A DNA stretch of 64,000 bases from Populus alba. Taxonomy: Eukaryota; Streptophyta; Magnoliopsida; Malpighiales; Salicaceae. The stretch covers positions 2,797,501-2,861,500 of the forward strand of contig NC_133289.1 in assembly GCF_005239225.2 (NCBI RefSeq). The letters are read 5' to 3'. The notes beneath the pieces were generated by a model. The model worked only from the letters and a program-made list of their open reading frames with translations, was not told where the DNA came from and ran no database searches. The translations under genes and the position numbers were made by a program. Shown in pieces: positions 40,401-51,800 of the stretch (the first letter of the stretch is position 1; each line of letters begins with the position of its first letter).

Positions 40401-43400
40401 ACATATTTTCTTAGTATCAATGATGAAACACTATCAGCACCGATTTAATTCAAGAAAGAATCAGCAAATACATAGATTAAGGTGGACAAAAAGGCATGAC
40501 TGCCAAAATTCTAGAAGGAACAAAGCCCAAAATAAACTTGGTAAATAGGAAGAGATTTATGATGCTGACCCAATAAATCATGTTCTATGGCTTAGTTAAA
40601 TTAGTTTAGCATTCAGAAAGAAAAATTGTCCTAGTCAACTTGCAGCTTAATTGGAACTTCAAATCACCAACAGAAAATACCTCGGGATAATTGATAGTCA
40701 AAGTTGGATGATTCTTGTATGCCTCTGGTACGAGAACCATCAACGCCTGCTCAGGAGTGCGCCCACTTCTTATTAACAACTGAAAAGGAGAAGAGCAGGG
40801 AAAATCAAACACAGAAGGGCTACATAAGAATAGCTAAAGAAGAAATAAAAAATTTACCAATTAAACTGTACTAAATTGGGTCTACAGCAAACACACTTCC
40901 CCCCTTTGTTGTGGCTTGCACCCCATCGCATGTATCGGTTTTAGTTAATAATCCTGGCGATAATGATTATTCATCAAATAAACACCCATGTACCATGGTT
41001 TTCATTTAAGCATAGAAAGAGGGTCAAGAATTATTCCTTCATAGTGCCAAAACAAAGAGTGACAACATTACCAAATTTTAACTTTAAGCACCAAAAAAAG
41101 GTAATCCAAAAAGAAGTTGCCCCAGCTAAAATGGGATGCAATAGATATGTATGGTCAAAAATTTAAAGATTCCAGCTGATAAAGTTTCCTCATTCAGTCC
41201 TTGCTAGTGATATCTAATGAAAAATATGCGAGTAGACATAAAATACTCAAACTGAGTCCCACTATGATAAAAAAGGAAACTAAAGGACATAAAAAATTGG
41301 AGAAACTTCTCGAGTAGCCGCAGATGAAGGTTGAGGAAATCATGTGAGCATAAAAGTAGCAGCTCTTACTTCTGCTGCACTGTCAAGATTAGCTGAGTCT
41401 GATGCCTTTGGGTTCCCATAAGGACAGATTTCATTTTCTCGTCCATGCCAAACAGAAGATTTCAATGAGGTTTCTCGTGATTGCATCCAGTTCAAGTTAC
41501 CCTGAATACATTTTAGAATCAAAATAAGAAAATGCCTCAAAATGCTAACTACATTTCAGTACTGTAGAGAATTTTATAACCTGTATGGTGTTAATCTCTC
41601 CATTATGACCAAGAAACCGCATGGGTTGAGCAAGAGGCCATCTGGGACTAGTATTTGTGCTATACCTTCTATGATAAATGGCAAAAGGTGATTTGTAGAT
41701 ATCATTCTGAAGGTCAGAATAAAACAGCCTAAGAACTTCAGAACGAAGCATTCCCTTATAAACAATTGTTCGATTAGACAAAGAACAGAAATAAAGCTCA
41801 TTTCCCCAACTTTCTGAGTTTGCCACTCTTTCAATCAGCTTCCGGCAGATATACAGTCCTCGTTCAATGTCATCAACATCCTCTTTGTTAATAACTCTAA
41901 CAAATACTTGTTCTATGTTGGGCATGGTTTCTTTTGCGTAAAAACCAACTACAGATGTATTTACAGGAACAGGCCTCCATCCGAGCACCTCAAGGCCCTC
42001 TTGTTTAAAAATATTTACAATCACTACAAAACAATCACAAAGTACAGTTAATCATACTGATGCTAAGGTGAACAAAAGCATCCGTCATGCACATTAGACT
42101 GGAACAAGAAAATAAAAAAGAAGCGAGAGAGAAAGATAACTACAACTAAATAGAAGAACGTATATATGTTTAGGGATGAAGATGGAAAACATTAGCCAAT
42201 ACAGAAAACCAAAAGCATAGTGCATTAACATAGCAGAAAGAAAAACACCATCTTCATTTAAATCAAATACAACAAGAAAACCAAATTCAACCCAACATCA
42301 AATAAAAAAAAAAAAGGTAAACGTATATAATTCAATAAACTAAATGCACCATCCTACGAAGCATCAAAAATGAGATAACGAACAAGCATTCATTTGCTAA
42401 ACACAAATTTAACCGGATTCAAACCACTTCAGGCAGTTACCTTCTTTTGCTTCTTTCATAAGGTTATCATCTCTAGGGAAAAAAATCATTCCAACACCAG
42501 TATGCAATTTATCAAAAGAACCAATCCCTTCACTCTCAGCCCACTTATCGAATAGCTCCCATGGAATCGAAGTCATTAGTCCTGAACCATCACCAGAGTC
42601 ATTATCTGCTCCACAACCTCCACGATGTTCCATGCAGCCAAGAGCTGTAAGTGCATCCTTGACAATCGCATGGGACGGCTTGTTTTCCAAATTCGCGATA
42701 AATCCAACTCCACATGCTCCTCTTTCTGATATTATATCTTCCAAGTTTGCTACCTATGGTCCATAAATAAATAATCAAACAAAAATGCACCTAACGAAAC
42801 AGTATTTATAAGAAAAAAATATATGGTGTTCAAGCTATAACTACCGGTGTGTACAGCATAACAAAGATGATACAAGGATTTTTTATTTTATTAACATGGA
42901 TATTCAAACCAGCTTGTGTGTAACTTAATTAATTTCACAGCTTGTATGTAATTTAATTAATTTTATGGGTTAAAATTAACAATTATGAAAACCTATCTTG
43001 AAAAAACTCAAGCTCATAACCATTATTCAACTATCCAATTTTGGTATGCCTAGATGTGATTTTCTCTTCTTATCTGTCTATCTCTCTCCTATACCATAAC
43101 TATTGGTAGTTACAGCTTTAACACCATCGAATATCTACGGGACTGTTTGGTTGTCTACTTTTCTTACTCTTCATGGCAAACAAATAGCTAATTATTATCG
43201 TAGTATAGCATAATAAAAATATTTAAAAAATATATCTGAAAATAATAAAAAAACCGGACTTAAAAAATTTGAAAACACCAACAGAACCGAAACGAATACG
43301 TCTCTTAAAAAAAAATATTTCAGCTTAAAAAGTAAAACGAATTAAAAGACAGAAACATACCTGCGGTTTCGAATCAGGAGGAGGATGAGGAGGAGGAGAC

Positions 43401-43657
43401 GGCGATGAGATATTACGACGGTCAACACTGAGAGTGGCGTTGACTGGACAGGAGGGCTTCTTTTTGTTAGCAAATCGAGAGAAACTCGAGGAAAAGGAAG
43501 AAGAAGAAGAAACTCCGATTCTCCTTCTAGTTCTCTTCGATTTACAATAGAGTCCAACAAAATCAACAAATAATAAGTTCTTATTAATTGAGTTCGGTGT
43601 TGTTGCATTGACGAGTTGCGGAACCGGAGAGATTAATGGTGATTGAAGAGAAGCCAT
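28486..43657 (-). CDS. GLU1: Ferredoxin-dependent glutamate synthase, plastid precursor
   Basis: Converts 2-oxoglutarate and glutamine to two glutamates using reduced ferredoxin in the plastid stroma, for primary and photorespiratory ammonium assimilation. Thirty-three coding exons with GT-AG borders join in frame to 1630 codons plus TAA: 43657-43361, 42753-42441, 42023-41581, 41501-41370, 40779-40681, 40304-40234, 39771-39675, 38863-38771, 38253-38108, 37656-37497, 37333-37223, 37096-36881, 36228-36071, 35439-35310, 34816-34758, 34641-34536, 34405-34309, 33999-33884, 33767-33570, 33355-33245, 32982-32743, 32648-32550, 31879-31784, 31689-31492, 31411-31337, 31203-31075, 30975-30877, 30563-30421, 30319-30226, 29856-29618, 29519-29441, 28842-28759, 28650-28486. 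Residues 1-112 are a Ser/Arg-rich transit peptide and propeptide. Cys113 ([11 protein letters not shown]) is the likely mature N-terminal nucleophile of the class II glutaminase domain. [11 protein letters not shown] (from 1166) belongs to the FMN barrel. Cys1244, Cys1250 and Cys1255 (C-X5-C-X4-C) bind the 3Fe-4S cluster. The C-terminal beta-helix follows from about 1340, and the protein ends FQSA. The length fits the ferredoxin type, not the roughly 2200-residue NADH type. No frameshift or missing motif was seen. Confidence 0.97.
28945..29095 (-). repeat. tRNA-derived SINE relic in an Fd-GOGAT intron
   Basis: On the minus strand TGGTAAGGTTG (29064-29054) fits a pol III A box and GGGTTCAAAC (29030-29021) a B box, about 24 bp apart. 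The linking text 'TGTGATCAGGAGATCACGGG' and the following 'ATGGAAAATGCCTCTTG' resemble Au-type plant SINEs. It lies between exons 31 and 32 of Fd-GOGAT, in the same orientation as the gene. The 3' end is diverged, and I saw no clear target duplication. Confidence 0.6.
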
Positions 43658-46354
43658 GAGAGAGTGAGAGAGGGAGTAGCGAGAGAGGACGGAGAGTGGG
43701 TGTGTGAATCGTGTGGAGAAGAAAAGAGGAATGGTTTTTTTAAGAGGTGGATAAAAGAAGAAAAAGGACCGGTACCACCCGCGCCTCTTCTCTTCACTTC
43801 TCTCCCTGCCGTCTACTTACCTGTAACCACACACTGCTCTTCTCTCTTTCTTTTTTACCTTACGTTTTGTTTTTTTATTTGGATTTTCCGTTCTTTCCTG
43901 CTCTCGGGCTCACACTATTTTCTATGATTTTACGATCGTCATGGTTATGGATAACGTCTCGAGTACAATGTAATTTTAAATTCAGATTAAAATGAGTCAT
44001 TAAAATATATTTAATAATAATATTAAATAATTCTTTGTAATATATATTTTTTATTATATTAAAGAAAATAATTATAATGGATCGACCTGGTAAATCAATT
44101 TGGATTTTATAATTATGCTGCAAACTAGTATTTATGAATTGTTAAATAGTTTATGAGAGACTTTAATTTAAAAATATTTATAAAATAAAAAAAAATGGTA
44201 TTTTCTATTAATGAAGTTGGTGATAGTTATCTCTGTGAAAGAAGTTTTCTTTTTAGGGTGATCTCTTTCTTTTTATTTTTCTTCTTCTTATAGTTTGCTC
44301 TTTGTACCTTTTTTTTACCCATCTCCATTTATTTTGTTTCCAAGCAAAAAACGGGCCTTTTTTTTTTTTTAATCTATGACACTGGTTTCGAAGTGAACAG
44401 TTTAATTAAAATCAAACCAAAACATAGATCGGATTTAATGATATAGAAGTTGAAATTTAAGAATATTCACAATGAGTTAAACCCAAAAAAAAAAAAAACC
44501 CTAATGTCTGTATTACAAATTCATTCCATGATTATAAAACCCAAATCAACCTAAAGATCCATCCAAACTTTAACTGAAAAAATAAAAGAAAAAAAAAATT
44601 GTTTATCCAATAACAACCATAATGATGTTTTGATTATTTTTTTAAAATTAAAATTAACCATAGTTGAGGCAACCCTTCCTGATTTTTATACCCCTATGAA
44701 TCTCATACGAGTTTTACAGCTATGAAATATTTGTAATTAATAAATTTGTCTTTATAATAGTATTTAGAAACGTGGTTGTATTTGTATTTAAAATAAATTG
44801 TTAAAAATTAACTTTTTTATATTTTATAAATTATTTTGATTTGCTGATTTTAAAAAGAATTTTTGAAAAATAAATAAATATTATTTTAATATATTTTATT
44901 ATAAAAAATATTTTAAAAAAATAATTATAAAGAGAGAGCATACGAATCTTTGACTTTCTGTTATACTATCGAAATTAAAACATTCAATGCACGTGGCAAG
45001 GTACGTATGGCGACAGTGCTACTGCTGCTGCTGTAAACGAGCACGCACTAACACCGACTACGATACGGAAATCTTTTTTTGCTTGTCAGTTTGCCACGTC
45101 AGCTTGCTTTTGGATTTACACGACTTCTGTTTTATTTTATTATTTTATTAACAAGGGCGGCTTTGTTTTTTTAAAACACTGTTCTCAATGAAATTTTATG
45201 TTAAATTAAAATTTTTAAATATTTTAGATTATTTTGGTATATTAATATAAAAACTAATTTTTTTAAAATAAAACAATAATATTTTAATATTTTTTTTAAT
45301 AAAAACCTATTTTAAAAAAAAATCATTATCACCCGAATAAAAAAAATATTCCCAACTCAATTCTTTCATATTATTTTTTTATTTAATAATGATGGATATT
45401 TGAATTAGTTTGTGTAATTGATTTAATGTTACTATATTGATAAATTTAATTTTTTTAAATAAATAAATGGTATCAAAATTCAAATTTAAAATATTTATAT
45501 TTTATTAAATAGCATGCCAAGATCTTTTCGTGAAAATCTTATTTTTTTCACAACTTGACTTAAATATAAATCTGAATAGCCAGAGAAAAACATTATTTTT
45601 TTTAACATTGATTCTAGTATCTTGTCATCTTTGTTGTATATTTCCACTCTCTGACGTGGATTGCTACTCTCGAGCACCCCTTCAGCGTCTGTTTTTATTT
45701 CTGTTACTATCATCACCTAACGCTTGTATTGCAAGTACGTAATCAAGAGCCCTTGTTAAATTTTAATCCACGTGCCAAGGACAATTTCAACTCTCCAGCT
45801 AGATTTATGATAATCAGCATCATGTCATGCATGATCAATAGACATATAGAGGAGGACTACAGGTGGCGTGGCAAGGCAAGCCAGAGTAGGATAAACAATG
45901 GATTTCCCAGTTTACGATCCTTGTCATGACAAGGCTAACATCCATGTAAAAATTGCATTATTCATCGATTTTATTATTTAGGTTTTTAAAAAAAAAACTT
46001 AAAGTGAAAGAGTTAAAATACAAGTCTGCATGGCAGCTTTTAATTAAATTTTTGAGGTAAAAAACACATAAATAATGGAGACAAGTAATATATATTCTTT
46101 TATATCTCATGTTTTGAAAAGAAAAAAGTTCATTAAAATATTACCCCATAAACATATATTTTATATGCTTCTAGTTCTATCCCTCGAATATATTTTTATT
46201 TTTTTATCCACCCCTAACAAAATTGAGCTTAAATTTAGATGGAGCTCGCCATTATTTTGCTTCCTAAAATTGAATTTTGGTAAATTTCTCCCTTTTTTCC
46301 CCAAGGAAGAAATAGATTAATTTTCACAATAGCTAAATCTAGAGCTAGCTTTAT

Positions 46355-46555
46355 GGTGCTTTTAGAAACGCGGTTAAAAACCGTGTTTTCATAAAATTTA
46401 AATTTTTTTTTGTTAAAATTTAATATAGTTTGTATATTTTGGAATTATTTTGATGTGCTGATATTAAAAATAATTTTTAAAAAATAAAAAAAAATCATTA
46501 ACATGTATTTTAATATGAAAAATTATTTAAAAACAACCACTACCACTACCAAACA
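46355..46555 (-). repeat. MITE-like repeat, inverted copy
   Basis: This is the reverse complement of the family seen at 25137. It ends on the + strand in CACTACCAAACA and begins GCTTTTAGAAACGCGG. It contains the mirrored 'GATGTGCTGATATTAAAAAT' and an A/T-rich core. Similar, more degraded copies flank it at 44755-44935, 45165-45330, 46950-47135 and 47485-47671. Confidence 0.6.
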
Positions 46556-48284
46556 TTTTAAGGTGAATACAATGCATCCATCATTTCAAATGCCAGGTGT
46601 CCAATTCTCACTGTTTTCAAGAAAATAATTGCGTAGGCTGAGGGCTCCTCCCCGTCTCCACCAAGTATTCTGGGCACAACTCTAGTATCGGTGACCCCGA
46701 GAAAATAAAACAAAGAGCAAAGGGAAACGATTATGTTTCTAGTGGCACTCAAAAATGGACTTTTACAAGATCTCAAGAGCCAGTCATCCCACAGGGCCCA
46801 GTCGAGGTTTCCTTTTGCTCTTTTGCGTCACAAAAACTTACAAGACGCAAGTCCATTTCATGCCCCACCACCGGCACCATTCACCACCGCATGATTTTCA
46901 TCCACATAACCTCGACTTCTTGACAGCCTGGATTGCTTGGTGACAGTAGTTATATTCGCTTTTATGTTTTAAAAGTATTTTTAAAAAAATTTATGTTTTT
47001 TTTAAATTAATATATTTTTTAGTTTTTTTAGATTATTTTGATAGGTTGATATCAAAAATAATTTTAAAAATAAAAAATATATTATTTTAAATATTTTTAA
47101 ATAAAAATATATTTTAAAAAATAATCACAATTCAGTTCACTTGGTAGATTCTAGAGGCCTGGAGCTATCCCTCCTGTACCTGGGCTGCACGTATCAAGAA
47201 GATATCAGGATGTTAGCTTTGTGAGTCCAAAGACTCGAAGCCCATTCAATTTATATCCTTGTATCTCTAGTGAAAAACAGGAAAAGGACTTGGATAACTG
47301 GATTAATTCATATCAATTATTTTTTTTATCAAAAAATATGATTTTGCTACTTAGAATGAAATTTTTGGTATTAATCCAGTCGAAACAATAAGATTTTATT
47401 AAATCCCAGTTCAAATTAAAATTCAATCAAAGTAAATTTTTCATACAACCTTCACACTTCTTTTATACTGTAATTCAAGTTTAGAGCTTGTTTGGAATTA
47501 TAATAGTAACGATTTAAAGTATTTTTTATTTAAAAATATATTAAAATATATTTTTTTTTATTTTTTAAAAATTATTTTTAACATTAGCATATTAAAACAA
47601 TCTGAAAATATATATAAAAAATTATTTTAAATAAAAAATATTAAAAAATATAATTTACATAAACACAAACTACTTCGTAAACTATGCAAAGAATATAGCT
47701 AAAATTTATAGGTAAGAAGAACAAGCGTGAAAGTTGACAAGTTTTATAGCATTAGAATAGTGAGTAATTGTATTTGAATGAAATTGTTAAATAAAAAATC
47801 TTAAAAATAGTAAATGCTATGTCATGGACAGATGGACATATTTCAAAAGATACGAGAGACAAATGCCGAAGAAAGAAGAAGACAAATTTAAACTCCTAAA
47901 ATTAAAAGGCGGATTTTTTTAAAGCAATCATGAGGATAATTGCTAAACTCTTGGCCACAGATTTCGTTTTACTATTTATAACCTAATTTGGGACATGTTT
48001 TAAGCTAAATTGAAAAAAAATTAATTTATTAAAATAAAATCCAATTGACTCATCCAAATTAAACCAAACCAATCGGATCAATACCAAAATATTTATTATA
48101 AAAAATAAAATCGTTTTAATAAAAATAATTAATACAAATTGTACCCAAGAAACTTTATGAATAAAAAAAAAAAAGTCTACCACCTATTTTAAAAGCCCAA
48201 AGGCCTTTATATGATAGAAAAGCCCTCCATCAATACTCCCCGTTTAACTTGTGGCGGTGGTAAATCACCAGCAACAAAAGCCTC

Positions 48285-48336
48285 AAACCCAAACCCAAAC
48301 CCAAATCCAAATCCAAATCCAACTCCAACTCCATCT
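48285..48336. repeat. CCAAAY hexamer microsatellite in SMG7 upstream region
   Basis: About eight hexamers run CCAAAC, then CCAAAT, then CCAACT, some 150-200 bp upstream of the 5' leader intron of SMG7. This is not the plant telomere unit. It may lie in the promoter or in the transcribed leader. Confidence 0.6.
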
Positions 48337-48496
48337 CTAAAAATAAAATATTTAAACGAATAGATTGCCCCAATTTTTATTTCCTCCTCAGAAATAAAAT
48401 AAAAAATAAAAATTCTCCAACACGCATCCTCTCGCATTCGAATCACTCAAATTCGCGTTCTCGATCTTCAATTCAAATCAAATTCAAGAAACACGG

Positions 48497-48803
48497 GTAT
48501 GAAAGTATTCTTACCTGAATAAATAATTTAATTCCTTGTTTTTTATTTTAAATTTATCCTACCCTAATTATAATTTAGGGTTTGATCGATCTCTAGCTTT
48601 CTTTATTTCTTCAACTGCTTCAATTTCTTCCATCAGTAATTAATAGTTTTACGCTTTCTATAATCTTTCTCGCAATCATTAATTACGCTATTAATTTGTT
48701 AATCAAGCCCTAAATCTGTGTTTTCGTCGTGATTTTAGCATTATAGTTTATTTTTGATAGACTGGAATGATCTCGTCAATGGTGTTTCTCGTTTGATTTG
48801 CAG
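48497..48803 (+). other. SMG7 5' leader intron
   Basis: A donor GTATGA at 48497 and a T-rich acceptor TTTGATTTGCAG ending at 48803 bracket 307 bp of T-rich sequence with telo-box-like ACCCTAA/TTAGGGTTT motifs near 48560-48583. The leader would then continue from 48804 to the ATG at 48835. It is supported by splice signals only. Confidence 0.5.
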
Positions 48804-48827
48804 GGGAAATTTGGTGGCAAGTTTTTG

Positions 48828-48854
48828 ATGAACAATGACGGTTCCGATGGATAA
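48828..48854 (+). other. Start-overlapping uORF of SMG7
   Basis: ATG at 48828 opens an eight-codon frame (MNNDGSDG, TAA at 48852-48854) that begins 7 nt before the SMG7 ATG at 48835 and ends inside exon 1. Ribosomes that start here would miss the main start unless they scan past it. Confidence 0.5.
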
Positions 48855-51800
48855 TCCAGTGGATCTTTCATCGCGGGACTGTGTTCAACGTCTTTATGAC
48901 AAGGTTTGTTGTTGTTTATTTGAATATCCCATTTTGACAATTGAGGTTGATTGATGTGTTATCTTTGAACTCATGTCTACTTAAGATGTTTTGGGTTTGA
49001 TTAATCATTTGATAATAATTTCTGCAAATTATGTAGCTCTATGTGGAAAGTGTTAGTATGAAGTAGTATGTGTTGATAAAAAAGAAGGCTGCTAATATTT
49101 AATTGTGATAGTCTCTTGCTGATATTATGTAAGATGTTTGTGTGTAGGATGCTGTAATACTATGTTGTTGTTATTATGTGTCTTGCTGGTATTTTTGTAT
49201 TTCTGTGTGATACTCTGTCAATCTTGAATATATGAGAAATGCGATGTCCCCGCCTCTTGACTACGCCAACAGGAGAATTCAAAACAAGAAACCAAAATAA
49301 TCCTGATTTGGTTTCAGGGGTGATTTCAAGTTTTGATAATGCTTTAAGCCAATTAGATAGGAGTAACTACTCTATCTACACTGTGATGATCTTGTCCATG
49401 TACTGGTGTTAAATAGAAATAAAATGTTAAGAGTGTTATAGATATGTCATCAATTTGAAATTTGGCAAGCATGAAGTGAACACGTTCTAAATACATTAAA
49501 ACCAATTCCTGGGAAGGGAGATGCTTTACTGTAATGGCTGGTGGAACAAATGTTAAAGCACCTGGGAAGAGTGTTATGGCTGGTGGAACAAATGGTGCTC
49601 ATAGGTAATTTCCAAAGGATTTGCAATGAAAATTCTTGGGGACCAAGAAATTTGCTTGGGGAGGGGGTGTTAAGAAATTGGCTGGCAGGTGCTTTTAGTT
49701 CCATATAAATAGGGTGTACATTATATTATCAAACGTTTGCAGAGGGTTTGTGAGTATCAAAGCATTCACTTCAGGCATTTATTCTTATCTTAGATACTTT
49801 AACATGTATCTTTCACTGGGTTTTTGATGAGCGAGGTGTTTAGGAAATTAAAGGATTTTGTAGCCTAAATGTTTCTTGTCTTAATGGTAGAGAATAGATA
49901 CTAATGTAGTTGAGAGGCTTGAGTCCAAAAACTTTGTATTTAATATCAACGGTTAGGATTGATAGCAAACTCAAGTTCTAGAAATATTTACACCGCCTTT
50001 TGTTCTTTCATTAAAAAAAAAGAGAGAGAGGGAGAAAGAGAGAAAAAGTTAGGAGCAGATGCAAGCAAGACAAAACAGAGAAATTAAGAAGTCATGAAGG
50101 TCTGTAGGGGGAAAGGAAGATATTATAAGAGGAATGGGTAGTTCACATAAAAGACATTATACTTTAATGACTATGATCTTATTTACATAGGTGTCTTGAA
50201 TTGTGTGAATATGATTTTATCTTTTCAACTATCTCTTGCTACTCGCATATAAACATTTCTTTTTCACCAAAATCAGCACATTGGATTTTATTCTTACTCT
50301 TGATCATAAAATTTTAAAAAAAAATTATGTGAATAGCTAAAATTCTTAATTCTTAAAAGAGCAATGAATTTATTTCTTTGAAAGAAAAATGTAGCTTTCA
50401 AACCCCACAGCATGTGAGAGTGTCATACGTTTTGAAACTAAATACAACTGTTGGCAGAGCATAAATTCAACTAACAGTACAAGTTACAGAGAATTACAAG
50501 TTCTTGTATGTATGCACGCATGTTATCTCACAAAAAAAAGGACAAGTAGTTCAGGCTTCTATGCCTGTCGGGTTGAGCTTAGAATAAGTGATTGACCTGT
50601 GTGCCATATAACTGCAGAATGTTGAGTTGGGGAATAGGCTTCGGAGGTCAGCCCAAGCAAGAATTCCATCAGATTTTACTGTTTGGCAACAGATGCGAGA
50701 GAATTATGAGGCAATTATCCTAGAAGATCATGCTTTCTCTGAGCAACATGAAATAGAATATGCTTTGTGGCAGTTGCATTACCGGCGTATTGAGGAGTTT
50801 CGAACTCATTGCAAAGCTGCTCTAGGTTCAAATGGTTCAGTTACATCTCAGAATGGAACAATGATTGCAAGACCTGAACGAATTACAAAAATTCGTTCTC
50901 AGTTTAAAACCTTTCTGTCTGAAGCAACTGGATTCTACCATGATTTAATGTTGAAAATCAGAGCAAAGTGTGGTCTTCCTTTAGTTTCTTTTTCTGATAA
51001 TTCGGAGAATCAGAATATTATGTCTGGAGAAGGAAATAAAGCTACCATGATGAGGAAAGGCTTGATTTCCTGCCACCGTTGTCTGATTTACCTTGGTGAC
51101 CTTTCACGTTATAAAGGCTTATATGGTGAAGGAGACTCAAAAATAAGTGATTTTTCAGCCGCGTCAAGTTACTATAAGCAAGCTTCTTCATTGTGGCCTT
51201 CAAGTGGCAACCCTCACCATCAGGTTTACTTTTTTAATTCATTATTAGCCGATGTGGTTCTCATTTCACAAGATTTGTGGTCTTCTATACCCTTCCCTTT
51301 TAGGTGTCTATCAATTTGTTGCATTGTGTTAACTTGCGTTCTGTTATCTCAGCTTGGAATATTAGCTACTTATTCAGGAGATGAATTTGAAGCAATATAC
51401 TGCTACTTTAGGAGTCTAGCCGTTGACAACCCCTTCTCAACTGCCAGAGATAACTTGATTATTGAATTTGAGAAGGTATGTTCTTATACATGTACTAGGT
51501 ACTGAAATAATTGAAGTCCACTTATTTCCTTTTTGTCTAGGTAAGTCCCCTTTAATTTTTTTCTGAAAATGGAACATTTGGTAATAACAAAAGAGAGAAG
51601 AAAAGTACCAGGGCGGGAAAATGTATGATTCTAGAATCTAGAAGGCATGCATTAATCATTACCTCATTTTTCTTGACAGAATCGTCAAAGTTTTTCCCAG
51701 CTCTGTGGGGATGCCAAAGCTTCATTGATGAAGAATGCAACAAGGCAAATCGGTAGGAGAGGAAGAGGCAGAGGTAGCAAAATGTCTCCCTTGAAAGACA

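Larger units (their letters stand above)
43658..48434. other. Spacer between divergent Fd-GOGAT and SMG7
   Basis: The first 250 bp must hold the Fd-GOGAT leader and promoter; it is purine-rich near the ATG and has no clear TATA box I would insist on. A telo-box AAACCCTAA lies at about 44500. MITE-like copies are present at about 44755-44935, 45165-45330, 46355-46555, 46950-47135 and 47485-47671. Two GC-richer islands (about 44990-45110 with ACGTGGCA, and 46600-46945) may be regulatory or relics. No gene could be supported. Confidence 0.5.

Noticed and set aside
46600..46945. GC-richer island with open frames on both strands
   Set aside because: No recognisable protein or RNA structure. Could be regulatory or an old relic, and nothing decides between them.
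50627..51505. A continuous 292-codon frame as an intronless gene
   Set aside because: It is SMG7 exon 2 plus a stop-free intron plus exon 3. Family alignment requires removal of 51224-51352, though retention is noted as a finding.
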